DNA from: Aureimonas glaciei
Lineage (GTDB): Bacteria; Pseudomonadota; Alphaproteobacteria; Rhizobiales; Rhizobiaceae
Direction: 5' to 3'
Length of the DNA stretch: 64,000 nucleotides
NCBI RefSeq assembly: GCF_014643375.1
Contig: NZ_BMJJ01000008.1
Location: 213,757-277,756 of the forward strand
Shown here: one piece after another, positions 35,254-44,115 of the stretch
Position numbering within the stretch: the stretch's first letter is position 1
How the letters are laid out: the number at the start of each line of letters is the position of its first letter
Made by a program: the position numbers and the translations under genes
Notes under the pieces: model-generated
Databases searched by the model: none
What the model was told of the DNA's origin: nothing
The model's input: only the letters and a program-made list of their open reading frames with translations

Positions 35254-36549
35254 ATGAGTGGCCAATCCTCCTACGTGCCTGAAAACGGCTTCATGCGCTG
35301 GCTCGATGCCCGCCTGCCGTTGCCGCGCATGGTCTACGACTCCTTCGTCGCCTATCCGGTGCCGCGCAATCTGAACTATGCCTATACGTTCGGCGGCATT
35401 CTCGGCCTGTTCCTGGTGCTGCAGATCCTGACGGGCGTCGTCCTGGCGATGCACTACGCCGCCAATGCGAGCCTCGCTTTCGCTTCGGTCGAGCACATCG
35501 TGCGCGACGTGAACTGGGGCTGGATGCTGCGCTACATGCACGCCAACGGCGCCTCCTTCTTCTTCATCGCCGTCTACATCCACATCTTCCGTGGCCTGTA
35601 CTACGGCTCCTACAAGGAGCCGCGCGAGGTTCTGTGGATCCTCGGCGTGATCATCTTCCTGCTGATGATGGCGACGGCGTTCATGGGCTACGTCCTGCCT
35701 TGGGGCCAGATGAGCTTCTGGGGTGCGACGGTCATCACCGGCTTCTTCACCGCCTTCCCGGGCATCGGCGAGCCGATCCAGCAGCTTCTCCTCGGCGGCT
35801 TCGCCGTCGACAACGCCACGCTGAACCGCTTCTTCTCGCTGCACTATCTCCTGCCGTTCATGATCTTCGGCGTGGTCATCCTGCACGTCTGGGCGCTGCA
35901 CGTCTCCGGCCAGACCAATCCGACCGGCGTCGAGGTCAAGACATCGGCGGACACCGTCCCCTTCACGCCGCATGCGACGATCAAGGATGGGTTCGCCATG
36001 TTGGTGTTCCTCGCGATCTTCGTCTACTTCGTCTTCTACCTGCCCAACTACATGGGCCACCCGGACAACTACATTGAGGCGAACTCGCTGAAGACGCCGG
36101 CGCACATCGTGCCGGAATGGTACTTCCTGCCCTTCTACGCCATGCTGCGCGCCATCACCTTCAACATCGGCCCGATCGACTCCAAGCTCGGCGGCGTGCT
36201 GGTGATGTTCGGCTCGATCATCGTGCTGTTCTTCGTGCCCTGGCTCGACACCAGCCGCGTCCGGTCGACCTCGTACCGGCCGATCTATCGGATCTTCTTC
36301 TGGATTTTCGTGGTCAACGCGATCATCCTCGGCTGGCTCGGCTCGCGTCCGGCGGAAGGCATCTATCCGATCCTGGCGCTGATCGGCACGATCTACTACT
36401 TCGGCCACTTCCTCATTCTGCTGCCGTTGCTCGGCCTGATCGAGACGCCGAAGAAGCTCCCCGGCTCGATCAGCGAAGCGGTGCTCGCCAAGCATGGCGG
36501 CGCGACGTTGCCGACCGGTGCGGCCGCATCGCCCGAGAAGAAGGGCTGA
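35254..36549 (+). CDS. petB: Cytochrome b of the bc1 complex
   Basis: A 431-residue cytochrome b with eight membrane helices, carrying hemes bL and bH and the two quinone sites. Conserved pieces: [40 protein letters not shown], the heme-ligand His residues in helices B and D ([45 protein letters not shown]), the Qo motif [13 protein letters not shown], and [15 protein letters not shown] (the PEWY Qo glutamate). Starts 20 bases after petA and is followed by petC 24 bases later. Confidence 0.97.
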   Translation: MSGQSSYVPENGFMRWLDARLPLPRMVYDSFVAYPVPRNLNYAYTFGGILGLFLVLQILTGVVLAMHYAANASLAFASVEHIVRDVNWGWMLRYMHANGASFFFIAVYIHIFRGLYYGSYKEPREVLWILGVIIFLLMMATAFMGYVLPWGQMSFWGATVITGFFTAFPGIGEPIQQLLLGGFAVDNATLNRFFSLHYLLPFMIFGVVILHVWALHVSGQTNPTGVEVKTSADTVPFTPHATIKDGFAMLVFLAIFVYFVFYLPNYMGHPDNYIEANSLKTPAHIVPEWYFLPFYAMLRAITFNIGPIDSKLGGVLVMFGSIIVLFFVPWLDTSRVRSTSYRPIYRIFFWIFVVNAIILGWLGSRPAEGIYPILALIGTIYYFGHFLILLPLLGLIETPKKLPGSISEAVLAKHGGATLPTGAAASPEKKG

Positions 36550-36573
36550 ACGGTGACGTCAGGAAAAACCACG

Positions 36574-37581
36574 ATGATCAAGCTTCTGACTGCCGTTCTG
36601 GCCGCCGGCGTGTTCTTCGCCCCGGTCGTGCATGCCCAGGAGGCGGCGCCCGCCGACTCCACGACGGCCGCGCCGCAGCCCAGCGACGCGACACCGCAGG
36701 CCGGCGAGGGCTCCGCGCCCGGCGCCGCGCCTGACAGTGGAACGGGCCAGGGCACGACCGGCGACCAGCCGGAAGAGGCCGAGGCGCATTCGGGGGAGGC
36801 TGCCCACACCCCGCACTATCCGCTGAAGAAGCCCGAGGAGATGGACTGGACCTTTGCCGGCATGGGCGGGCACTGGGACATCGGCCAGCTGCAGCGCGGC
36901 CTGAAGGTATACAAGGAAGTCTGCGCCGCCTGTCACGGCCTCGACCTCGTCGCCTTCCGCAATCTGAGCGCTCTTGGCTACAACGAGGAGCAGGTGAAGG
37001 CGTTCGCCGCCGAATACACCGTCCAGGACCCGAACCCGAACGCCGATGGCGAGATGGTCGAGCGTCCGGGCGTCGGCTCGGACTATTTCCCGTCGCCCTA
37101 TCCGAACCACGAGGCCGCCGCGGCTGCGAACAACGGCGCGGCGCCGCCGGACCTGTCGCTGATCGCCAAGGCCCGTGCGGTCGAGCGCGGCTTCCCGCAG
37201 TTCGTCTTCGACGTGCTGCCCTGGATCCAGTATGCCGAGGGCGGACCGGACTATGTCCACGCGCTGCTGACGGGCTACGAGGAAGAGCCGCCGGAGGGCA
37301 TCACCGTCCAGCCGGGCACCTACTACAACCCGCATTTCATCGCCGGACCGGCGCTGGCCATGCCGCCGCCGCTGTCGGACGATGTCGTCACCTATGACGA
37401 CGGTGCCCCGCAGACGATCGACCAGTATTCGCGCGACGTCTCGGCCTTCCTGATGTGGGCCGCCGAGCCGCACCTCGTCGAGCGCAAGCAGACGGGCCTC
37501 GTGGTCCTGATCTTCCTGATCGTGCTGGCCTCGCTCGTCTACGTCGTCAAGCGCCGTGTCTGGGCGAATACGCCGCACTGA
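36574..37581 (+). CDS. petC: Cytochrome c1 of the bc1 complex
   Basis: A 335-residue cytochrome c1. The signal peptide is [22 protein letters not shown]. An unusual ~55-residue Ala/Pro/Gly/acid-rich linker (residues 23-78) precedes the conserved domain. Heme binds at CAACH (117-121), and a Met ligand is available in [12 protein letters not shown]-terminal membrane anchor ([24 protein letters not shown]) holds the domain in the periplasm. ATG at 36574 has agga nine bases upstream; a GTG at 36553 lacks a site. Last gene of the operon and followed by a terminator. Confidence 0.95.
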   Translation: MIKLLTAVLAAGVFFAPVVHAQEAAPADSTTAAPQPSDATPQAGEGSAPGAAPDSGTGQGTTGDQPEEAEAHSGEAAHTPHYPLKKPEEMDWTFAGMGGHWDIGQLQRGLKVYKEVCAACHGLDLVAFRNLSALGYNEEQVKAFAAEYTVQDPNPNADGEMVERPGVGSDYFPSPYPNHEAAAAANNGAAPPDLSLIAKARAVERGFPQFVFDVLPWIQYAEGGPDYVHALLTGYEEEPPEGITVQPGTYYNPHFIAGPALAMPPPLSDDVVTYDDGAPQTIDQYSRDVSAFLMWAAEPHLVERKQTGLVVLIFLIVLASLVYVVKRRVWANTPH

Positions 37582-37605
37582 CGCCAAACCACCGAAACGC
37601 ACGGG

Positions 37606-37631
37606 AAAAGGGGCCACGAGGGCCCCTTTTT
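37606..37631 (+). terminator. Rho-independent terminator of petABC
   Basis: aaaaggggcc pairs perfectly with ggcccctttt around a five-base loop, ending in five T. It lies 24 bases past the petC stop and just before the apt ribosome site. The A-run on the left would let it also act on the minus strand. Confidence 0.88.
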
Positions 37632-37648
37632 CATGCCGAGGAATAGCT

Positions 37649-38188
37649 ATGTCCGATCCCTTCGATCTCGCCGCGCACATCCGCACGATTGCCGACTATC
37701 CCAAGCCCGGGATAGAGTTTCGCGACATCACCACGCTGCTGGCCGACGCCGAGGCCTTTCGCCAGTCCGTCGACCGTCTGGTCGCGCCGCTGGCCGGCGC
37801 CGATGTCGTCAAGGTCGCCGGCATCGAGGCGCGCGGCTTCATCCTCGGCGGCGCCATGGCGCATCAGCTCGGTGCCGGCTTCGTGCCCATCCGCAAGGCC
37901 GGGAAGCTGCCGCATGCCACCGTGCGCGTCGCCTATTCACTGGAATACGGCCTCGACGAGATGGAGATGCACCGCGATTCCATCGAACCGGGCGAGCGCG
38001 TTCTCTTGACCGACGACCTGATCGCCACCGGCGGCACGGCCGAGGCGGCGGTGACGCTGCTGCGCCAGCTCGGCGCCGAGATCGTCGCCGCCTGCTTTGT
38101 CATCGACCTGCCCGACCTCGGCGGCCGCCAGCGTCTCGAGGCGCTCGGCGTCGAGGTGCGCACGCTCGTCAGCTTTTCCGGCCATTGA
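37649..38188 (+). CDS. apt: Adenine phosphoribosyltransferase
   Basis: A 179-residue purine-salvage enzyme turning adenine and PRPP into AMP. The N-terminal [21 protein letters not shown], the [19 protein letters not shown] hood region, and the PRPP loop [21 protein letters not shown] are all standard. ATG at 37649 has gagga 7 bases upstream; the longer in-frame extension runs through the petC terminator. Likely monocistronic. Confidence 0.95.
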   Translation: MSDPFDLAAHIRTIADYPKPGIEFRDITTLLADAEAFRQSVDRLVAPLAGADVVKVAGIEARGFILGGAMAHQLGAGFVPIRKAGKLPHATVRVAYSLEYGLDEMEMHRDSIEPGERVLLTDDLIATGGTAEAAVTLLRQLGAEIVAACFVIDLPDLGGRQRLEALGVEVRTLVSFSGH

Positions 38189-38269
38189 CGAAAGCGACGG
38201 GCATCGTCTTGATCAGTCACGCGAAGGGTCGTCGCTGAGACCCGCGCCTGGCGTTTCGAGGAGAAGACG

Positions 38270-39142
38270 ATGCTGAGATCCCCGCTGCTCCTGACGTTCT
38301 GGGCTTCGGCATGCCTGCTCGTCGCCGGCCCTGTCGCCGCCCAGGACACGCCGGCGACGGCGCCGGCCGCGGCGCAAACCGCGCCGAACGATCTTCTGAA
38401 TGCGGCCTTGTGGATGCAGCGCTCGGTCGAGTTCAAGGCCAATGCCCTGGCCGTCTATGCGCTCGGCAGGATCCGTCTCGACGAAGCGCTGGCGGACAAG
38501 AGCGCCAGCGCGCTCGACCAGACCGGCGCCGCCGACATGCCGCCCGCCGTGATCCTCGACCTCGACGAGACGGTGATGGACAATTCCGCCTACGAATCCG
38601 GCCTCGTCACCAGCGGCACCGACTACAGCTCGAAGACCTGGGCGGCCTGGGTCGCCGCGAAGCAGGCCAAGGCCATTCCCGGCTCGCTCGACTACATCCG
38701 ATACGCCGATTCCAAGGGCGTGAAGATCTTCTACGTCACCAACCGCAAGGCCGACGAAGAGGCGGCCACGCGGGCGAACCTGGAGGCTCTCGGCTATCCG
38801 ATGGGCGGCAATGTCGACACCTTCCTGACGCGGGACGAGAAGCCGGAGTGGAAGTCCGACAAGACGACCCGGCGCGACTTCATCGCCAAGGACTACCGCG
38901 TCGTCGCGATGTTCGGCGACAACTTCAACGACTTCACCGACAAGGCCGCGGGCACGACCGAAGAGCGCGAAACCGCCTTCGAGGCGCTGCAGGCGCATTT
39001 CGCCACGGACTGGTTCATGCTCGCCAACCCCACCTACGGTTCGTGGGAATCCACCACTTTCGGTGACGACTTCAAGCTCTCGAACGACGAGAAGCGTGCG
39101 CTGAAGGTGAAGGCGCTGCAGCCCTGGACGCCCTCGCCGTAG
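38270..39142 (+). CDS. Exported HAD-family acid phosphatase (e(P4)-like)
   Basis: A 290-residue secreted phosphatase of the 5'-nucleotidase/lipoprotein e(P4) type. A signal peptide (MLRSPLLLTFWASACLLVAGPVAAQ) ends at an AAQ site; the single Cys does not make a lipobox, so unlike e(P4) it should be soluble. The HAD nucleophile motif is ILDLDETVMDN (DxDxT), motif 2 is YVTNR, and motif 4 MFGDNFNDFTD supplies the Mg-binding acids. It probably releases phosphate from nucleotides in the periplasm. No Pho box is seen upstream. Confidence 0.9.
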   Translation: MLRSPLLLTFWASACLLVAGPVAAQDTPATAPAAAQTAPNDLLNAALWMQRSVEFKANALAVYALGRIRLDEALADKSASALDQTGAADMPPAVILDLDETVMDNSAYESGLVTSGTDYSSKTWAAWVAAKQAKAIPGSLDYIRYADSKGVKIFYVTNRKADEEAATRANLEALGYPMGGNVDTFLTRDEKPEWKSDKTTRRDFIAKDYRVVAMFGDNFNDFTDKAAGTTEERETAFEALQAHFATDWFMLANPTYGSWESTTFGDDFKLSNDEKRALKVKALQPWTPSP

Positions 39143-39253
39143 GACGGGGCTCCGCGCCTTCCTGCTCCCGACGCGGGCGCGTGGGGCGCAAAGGTTCAAG
39201 ATCATGGGGCGAGAGTGCCTCCTCGGCGAACAGCTGATCGGCAGCCGCGCTCG

Positions 39254-39724
39254 TCAGTCCGTGCCGATGAAAGCCGCGGCATCGAAGGAGAAGACGGGCA
39301 CGTCGGCCTGGTTCAGGCCGAGCGTCGAGAACTCGACCACGCCCCAGCCGGAGCGGCTCGCCGACAGGCGCTTGCCCGTCACCGTCTGGCGAAAGCGCAC
39401 GCTGTCGCCGGCATAGACCGGCTTCAGCCATTTGAGATTGGTCACGCCCGGGGAAGGGCCGATCCGCGGCGCGGGATTTCCGGCCGCCATCCAGGCGGCG
39501 ATCCGGGCGGCCTGATGGTCGACGTTCAGCCGCATGCAGACGGCGGCGGTGTGCCAGCCGGAGGCGCAGAGCCCGCCGAGAACGCTCGCCTTCGCCTTCT
39601 CCGCATCGAGGTGAAACACCTGCGGGTCGAACTTTTCGGCGAAGCGCACGATCTCTTCGGCGGTGAAGACATGGCTGCCGAGGTCGGCGGCCTCGCCGAT
39701 CGCGATGGCGTTCCAGAGCGTCAT
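39254..39724 (-). CDS. MaoC-like dehydratase-fold protein (second of pair)
   Basis: A 156-residue single hot-dog-fold protein of the MaoC/(R)-enoyl-CoA hydratase group. The catalytic Asp/His segment is KFDPQVFHLDAEKA, followed by the oxyanion-type stretch VLGGLCASGWHT. Lengths and motifs fit short hydratases, which hydrate trans-2-enoyl-CoA. Its start overlaps the stop of its paralogue as ATGA. The two could form a heteromer. Confidence 0.88.
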   Translation of the reverse strand: MTLWNAIAIGEAADLGSHVFTAEEIVRFAEKFDPQVFHLDAEKAKASVLGGLCASGWHTAAVCMRLNVDHQAARIAAWMAAGNPAPRIGPSPGVTNLKWLKPVYAGDSVRFRQTVTGKRLSASRSGWGVVEFSTLGLNQADVPVFSFDAAAFIGTD

Positions 39725-40173
39725 GCGCCGACGCCTTCGCGGGTGAGGAGGAGCAGCGTGTATTCCGTTTCGAGCACACTCTCGCCGGCCTGATTGACGA
39801 TGTCGTTGTGCAGCTTCGCGATGCCGAGCGTCGGGCGGCTGGCCGAGACGCGCGACTCCCGAACGGTCATCGTGCCTGAGAGCACGTCCCCCGGCCGCAC
39901 CGGCCGCTTCCACTTGACGTAGTCGACGCCGGGCGAGCCCTGCGAGGACGAGGCGAGGAGAAAGCCGTCGGCCATCATCCGCATCATCATCGCGCAGGTG
40001 TGCCAGCCCGAGGCCGACAGGCCCCCCAGCATGCCGGCCTCGCCCGCCGCCGCGTCGAGATGCATCGGCTGCGGGTCGAACTCGCGGGCGAAGTCGATCA
40101 CCGCGTCGTGGTCGACGGGGTAGGGGCCGAGTGCGCGTGTCGCGCCTATCGGAAAATCCTCGAAGGTCTGCAT
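39721..40173 (-). CDS. MaoC-like dehydratase-fold protein (first of pair)
   Basis: A 150-residue MaoC-fold protein. The hydratase motif is EFDPQPMHLDAAAGEAGMLGGLSASGWHT, closely parallel to the downstream gene. Divergence outside this region is considerable, so the pair is an old duplication rather than a recent copy. It is divergent from the OsmC gene with 90 bases between the starts. Physiological substrate unknown; fatty-acid or polyhydroxyalkanoate metabolism is the usual context for this fold. Confidence 0.88.
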   Translation of the reverse strand: MQTFEDFPIGATRALGPYPVDHDAVIDFAREFDPQPMHLDAAAGEAGMLGGLSASGWHTCAMMMRMMADGFLLASSSQGSPGVDYVKWKRPVRPGDVLSGTMTVRESRVSASRPTLGIAKLHNDIVNQAGESVLETEYTLLLLTREGVGA

Positions 40174-40263
40174 GCCGTCTCCCTTGCGCGGTCCATCGGG
40201 CTATATACCGCGGTCCGGCGGTTTGGTCAGCGCCGCTGCGCAAGGGGATCGGGGAGGGCAGGA

Positions 40264-40740
40264 ATGGGCGACAGGACTCACCGCTATGCGACAACGGTGC
40301 GTTGGACCGGCAACCGCGGCACCGGAACCAGCGCGTACGGCGCCTATGACCGCGCGCACGAGATTTCCGCCGCGGGCAAGCCGACGATTGCCGGCTCCTC
40401 GGATCCGGCCTTTCGCGGCGATCGCGCGCGCTGGAGCCCGGAAGACCTGCTGCTCGCCTCGCTCTCGGCCTGCCACCAACTCTGGTACCTGCATCTCTGC
40501 TCGCGCGACGGCGTCGTCGTCACCGCCTACGAGGATGCCGCGGAAGGCGAGATGGCGGAGGGCGGCGATGGCGGCGGGCGCTTCGTCTCCGTCACGCTGC
40601 GGCCCCGGGTGACGCTTGCCGCCGGGGCAGACGCCGGGAGGGCGGGGGTGTTGCACGAGGAGGCGCATGCCCTGTGCTTCATCGCGAACTCGGTGAATTT
40701 TCCGGTCGGGCACGCGGCGGAGATCGTGGTCGAGGCGTGA
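40264..40740 (+). CDS. OsmC-family protein
   Basis: A 158-residue protein of the OsmC/Ohr superfamily. The first redox Cys is in PEDLLLASLSACHQLWYLHLC (typical [LS]ACH motif) and the second in EEAHALCFIANSVNFPV. Members reduce organic hydroperoxides using these two Cys; this subfamily (YTTxxRWTGNxGxGTxxY at the N-terminus) is poorly studied. ATG at 40264 has agga immediately upstream. Monocistronic. Confidence 0.9.
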   Translation: MGDRTHRYATTVRWTGNRGTGTSAYGAYDRAHEISAAGKPTIAGSSDPAFRGDRARWSPEDLLLASLSACHQLWYLHLCSRDGVVVTAYEDAAEGEMAEGGDGGGRFVSVTLRPRVTLAAGADAGRAGVLHEEAHALCFIANSVNFPVGHAAEIVVEA

Positions 40741-40800
40741 GGGGATGCCATGCCTGCTGGCTTCTTGAAGCTTCGAGGGGAGGGGCGGCCTCACCATGAT

Positions 40801-40890
40801 TCTCATCCTGAGCTTGTCGAAGGACGAGGATCACGCACCAGGCTGAAGCGCCGTGCCGACCCTCGTGCTTCGACAGGCTCAGCATGAGGG
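40801..40890. repeat. Long imperfect palindromic repeat, copy 1
   Basis: Left arm 40801-40829 (tctcatcctgagcttgtcga... ) and right arm 40861-40890 (cctcgtgcttcgacaggctc...) are nearly reverse complements, with a 31-base loop. The same element recurs at 42400-42498. It could fold into a long RNA hairpin between convergent genes. Confidence 0.85.
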
Positions 40891-41022
40891 TGATGGGGTG
40901 CGCCTGTCGACGGGCGATCGACGGGCCCCGAGCAATTGTCATCGGTCAGACCAGTTGCTGCGACACCGACCTGTCAGATTCATCGCAAGCGCTTGCCAAG
41001 AGTGCGTGGCGGCGAAGCTTGT

Positions 41023-41158
41023 TCTTCTCCCCGCCGGGGAGAAGGTCGCGGCAGCGGGATGAGGGGGCCGCGCCCGCCACCCTGCCGCTGGCATTTAACT
41101 CGCCGCCGGCGCCCCCTCTTCGGCCTGCCGGCCACTTCTCCCCATAGGGGAGAAGAAC
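41023..41158. repeat. Paired palindromes of the rhizobial intergenic-repeat type
   Basis: Two short palindromes, ttcttctccccgccggggagaa at the left (from 41023) and cttctccccataggggagaag at the right (to 41158), face each other across a spacer that includes gatgaggggg and its complement cccctc. The whole block is an inverted arrangement typical of mosaic repeats in Rhizobiales. It lies between the convergent OsmC and ychF genes and could end transcription from both sides. Confidence 0.7.
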
Positions 41159-41180
41159 GCGCGTTACTCCTGTGCCGATC

Positions 41181-42284
41181 TCAGTTGTTGAACTTGAACA
41201 TCAGGATGTCGCCGTCCTGGACGACGTATTCCTTGCCTTCGTCGCGCGCCTTGCCGGCTTCCTTCGCGGCGACTTCGCCGCCGAGCGTCACGAAGTCGTT
41301 GTAGGCGATGGTCTGGGCGCGGATAAAGCCCTTTTCGAAGTCGGTGTGGATGACGCCGGCGGCCTGCGGGGCCTTGGTGCCCTTGTCGATCGTCCAGGCG
41401 CGCGTCTCTTTCGGGCCGACGGTGAAGTAGGTGATGAGGTTCAAGAGGTCGTAGCCGGCGCGGATGAGGCGGTCGAGGCCCGGTTCGGTGAGGCCGACGG
41501 CCTCCATGTATTCGGGCACCTCGGCCTCGGGCAGCTGGGCGATCTCGGACTCGATCGCGGCCGAGATGATCACCGAGCCCGCGCCCTGGCGCTCGGCCAT
41601 GGCGGCGACGGCCTTGGAATAGTCGTTACCGGTGGCGGCATCGGCTTCGGCGACGTTGCAGACGTAGAGCACCGGCTTGGAGGTCAGGAGGTTCAGGCCC
41701 TGCAGGATGGCCAGTTCGTCCGCGGGCATGCCCTTCAGGAGCACCCGCACCGGCTCGCCGGCGGTGAGCTTGGCCAGCGCCGCTTCCATCACCGGCAGCA
41801 TGGCCAGCGATTCCTTGTCCTTGGTCGAGGCGCGCTTGCGGATGCCGACGATCCGGCGCTCGAGGCTTTCGAGGTCGGAGAGCATCAGCTCGGTCTCGAC
41901 CGTGTCGGCATCGGCGACGGGGTCGATCTTGCCTTCGACGTGGGTGATGTCGTCGTCGACGAAGCAGCGCAGCACGTGGACGATGGCATCGACCTCGCGG
42001 ATGTTGGCGAGGAACTGGTTGCCGAGGCCTTCACCCTTGGACGCGCCGCGCACGAGGCCGGCGATGTCGACGAAGGTGATGCGGGTCGGCACGATCTGCG
42101 CCGACTTGCCGATCTTGGCGATCACCTGCATCCGGGGATCCGGCACGCCGACATCGCCGGTGTTCGGCTCGATGGTGCAGAACGGATAATTGGCCGCCTG
42201 CGCCGCCGCCGTCTTGGTGAGCGCGTTGAACAGGGTGGACTTGCCGACATTGGGCAGGCCGACGATACCGCATCTGAAACCCAT
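41181..42284 (-). CDS. ychF: Redox-regulated ATPase YchF
   Basis: A 367-residue Obg-family protein that binds ATP and the ribosome. G1 is GLPNVGKSTLFNAL, G3 VDIAGLVRGASKGEGLGNQFL. The G4 position reads NVAE (VLYVCNVAEAD), in line with ATP rather than GTP preference. The C-terminal TGS domain is near TYFTVGPKETRAWTI ... DFEKGFIRAQTIAYNDF. ATG at 42284 is the family start (MGFRCGIVGLPNVG). Confidence 0.96.
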   Translation of the reverse strand: MGFRCGIVGLPNVGKSTLFNALTKTAAAQAANYPFCTIEPNTGDVGVPDPRMQVIAKIGKSAQIVPTRITFVDIAGLVRGASKGEGLGNQFLANIREVDAIVHVLRCFVDDDITHVEGKIDPVADADTVETELMLSDLESLERRIVGIRKRASTKDKESLAMLPVMEAALAKLTAGEPVRVLLKGMPADELAILQGLNLLTSKPVLYVCNVAEADAATGNDYSKAVAAMAERQGAGSVIISAAIESEIAQLPEAEVPEYMEAVGLTEPGLDRLIRAGYDLLNLITYFTVGPKETRAWTIDKGTKAPQAAGVIHTDFEKGFIRAQTIAYNDFVTLGGEVAAKEAGKARDEGKEYVVQDGDILMFKFNN

Positions 42285-42399
42285 GGGTCTCGCTTCCTCT
42301 AAGTGACGTCTTCCGCGCGAAGCGGTGATCTCTGGGGGGCTGGGTGGTGTTTGCAGCGTCAGGGGCGACGGGTCAATGTTGGCAGGCGCTTTTCCGTGT

Positions 42400-42498
42400 C
42401 CCTCATCCTGAGCCTGTCGAAGGACGAGGGACACCGCACGACGGCTGCGCGCGACCGTGGTGGCGACTCCTCGTGCTTCGACAGGCTCAGCATGAGGG
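42400..42498. repeat. Long imperfect palindromic repeat, copy 2
   Basis: Left arm 42400-42430 and right arm 42469-42498 match as reverse complements at 27 of 29 core positions, loop 38 bases. Same element as at 40801-40890. It sits between pth and ychF, which run in the same direction, so it could attenuate read-through. Confidence 0.88.
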
Positions 42499-42528
42499 GT
42501 TTAGGCAGCGGCGCCCCGCTACCGCCGC

Positions 42529-43254
42529 TCAATCCTTGCCGAACAGCCGCTTCAGCATGTCCGCCATCGCCCCAGTAGCCGGCATCGGCGCCAGGCGCTT
42601 GTCGCGGGCCTCGCGCACATGGCTTTCCGCTTTCGGCGCCGGACGCGATGGGGCGGGGGCGGTGCCCTTGGCCGAGGGTGGCTCGTTCGAGGAGAGGGCC
42701 ATGGCCAGGCGGTTCATGAACTGTGCGTCGTCGCCTTCGACCAGCATGCCGATATTGCGTGCCACCGCCTCGATCAGCGGGTCGAGCCAGATCCGGTCGC
42801 TCTTGTGGAAATCGGAAAGGACATGGCCGTGCACGCGCTCCTTGGAGCCGGGGTGGCCGATGCCGAGGCGCACGCGCCGATAATCCTTGCCGAGATGGGC
42901 GTCGATCGAGCGCAGGCCGTTGTGGCCGCCGTTGCCGCCCCCGGTCTTTACCCGGACCTTGCCGGGTGCCAGATCGAGCTCGTCATGGATGACGACGATC
43001 TGCGCAGGCTCGAGCTTGTAGAACCGCGCCGCGTCGGCAACCGAGAGGCCGGAATCGTTCATGAAGGTCTGGGGCTTCAGGAGCAGGACCTTTTCGGTCC
43101 CGATCTGGCCCTCGGAAATCTCGCCCTTGAACTTCTTCGTCCAGGGTCGGAAGGACGGATCCCTTTGGATCGCGTCAACGGCCATGAAGCCGATATTGTG
43201 CCTGTTGCCGGCATATTGGGGGCCGGGATTGCCCAATCCTGCGATGAGCAGCAT
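42529..43254 (-). CDS. pth: Peptidyl-tRNA hydrolase
   Basis: A 241-residue Pth, recycling tRNA from stalled peptidyl-tRNA. The active site is set by N9 and H19 ([18 protein letters not shown]), with [21 protein letters not shown] and [14 protein letters not shown] as the other conserved blocks. An extra ~45-residue Ala/Pro/Lys-rich C-terminal tail ([20 protein letters not shown]) ends in a short helix [12 protein letters not shown]; such tails are common in rhizobial Pth. It follows rplY by 40 bases, as in many alphaproteobacteria. Confidence 0.96.
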   Translation of the reverse strand: MLLIAGLGNPGPQYAGNRHNIGFMAVDAIQRDPSFRPWTKKFKGEISEGQIGTEKVLLLKPQTFMNDSGLSVADAARFYKLEPAQIVVIHDELDLAPGKVRVKTGGGNGGHNGLRSIDAHLGKDYRRVRLGIGHPGSKERVHGHVLSDFHKSDRIWLDPLIEAVARNIGMLVEGDDAQFMNRLAMALSSNEPPSAKGTAPAPSRPAPKAESHVREARDKRLAPMPATGAMADMLKRLFGKD

Positions 43255-43294
43255 GCGCCCGGCCTCCCTTGTCGTGTCGCGAATCGAGAGAGAA

Positions 43295-43936
43295 TTACTT
43301 CTCTTCGGACTCGTCGCCCTGCGCGGTGACTTCCGTCTCTGGGGCTTCCTCGATCTCGTCGACCTCTTCCGCCATCGGCGGGACGATGGTCGCGACGACG
43401 AAGTCGCTCTCGTCGGTCAGCGTCACGCCCTTCGGCAGCTTCAGCGCCGAGGCATGGATCGAATCGCCGATGTCGAGACCCGTCAGGTCGACCGTGAAGG
43501 CCTCTGGGATCTGCTCGGCCGGGCAATGAACTTCCACGTGGTGGTGGACGATGTTCAGGCTGCCGTCATTGGCCTTGATGCCGGGGGCGGCATCTTCGTT
43601 CTCGAAGTGCACGGGAATCTCGACCGTGACGACCGTGCGGCTGGAGACGCGCAGGAAGTCGACATGGATCAGGAAGTCCTTGATCGGGTCGAGCTGGTAG
43701 TCCTTGGGGAGGACGCGGATCTGCTTGCCACCGACGTCGATCGTGATGATCGTCGTCTTGAAGCCGCCGGCGTGCAGCTTCAGGAAGGTTTCCTTGTAGG
43801 GGATGGCGATCGACAGCGGAGGCTGTTTATCGCCGTAGATGACGGCCGGTACCATCTTGTTGCGGCGAAGATGTCTGGCGGCCCCCTTGCCGACCTGCTC
43901 GCGCGCCTCGGCCTTGACCGTGAAGGTCTCGCTCAT
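43295..43936 (-). CDS. rplY: 50S ribosomal protein L25/general stress protein Ctc
   Basis: A 213-residue two-domain L25 (CTC type). The N-terminal 5S-rRNA-binding domain begins [30 protein letters not shown]. The C-terminal TL5 domain is the beta-rich [23 protein letters not shown] and ends in a highly acidic tail ([24 protein letters not shown]). Transcribed with pth downstream. A terminator separates it from corA. Confidence 0.95.
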   Translation of the reverse strand: MSETFTVKAEAREQVGKGAARHLRRNKMVPAVIYGDKQPPLSIAIPYKETFLKLHAGGFKTTIITIDVGGKQIRVLPKDYQLDPIKDFLIHVDFLRVSSRTVVTVEIPVHFENEDAAPGIKANDGSLNIVHHHVEVHCPAEQIPEAFTVDLTGLDIGDSIHASALKLPKGVTLTDESDFVVATIVPPMAEEVDEIEEAPETEVTAQGDESEEK

Positions 43937-44000
43937 GGCTATGTCCTTTGTTCGTTCAGAGGTTATCGCAACGGTATCCGAAGCTCGGACCGAAACGACG

Positions 44001-44021
44001 AAAAGCGGCCTCGCGGCCGCT
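44001..44021 (-). terminator. Probable terminator downstream of corA
   Basis: On the minus strand agcggcc pairs with ggccgct around a four-base loop, followed by TTTTCGTCGTTT. It lies ~95 bases past the corA stop and before rplY. Confidence 0.55.
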
Positions 44022-44115
44022 CAACTCCGCGCTGCCTCCAAGGGTGTCCGCGCGGACGAGGGCTCTATAGCGCGCAAGGCCCGAAATCGCAAGACGAGGC
44101 GACCGGGGGCGGTGG

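Noticed and set aside
42285..42434. Upstream extension of ychF
   Set aside because: It translates the palindromic repeat; YchF conservation starts at MGFRCG.
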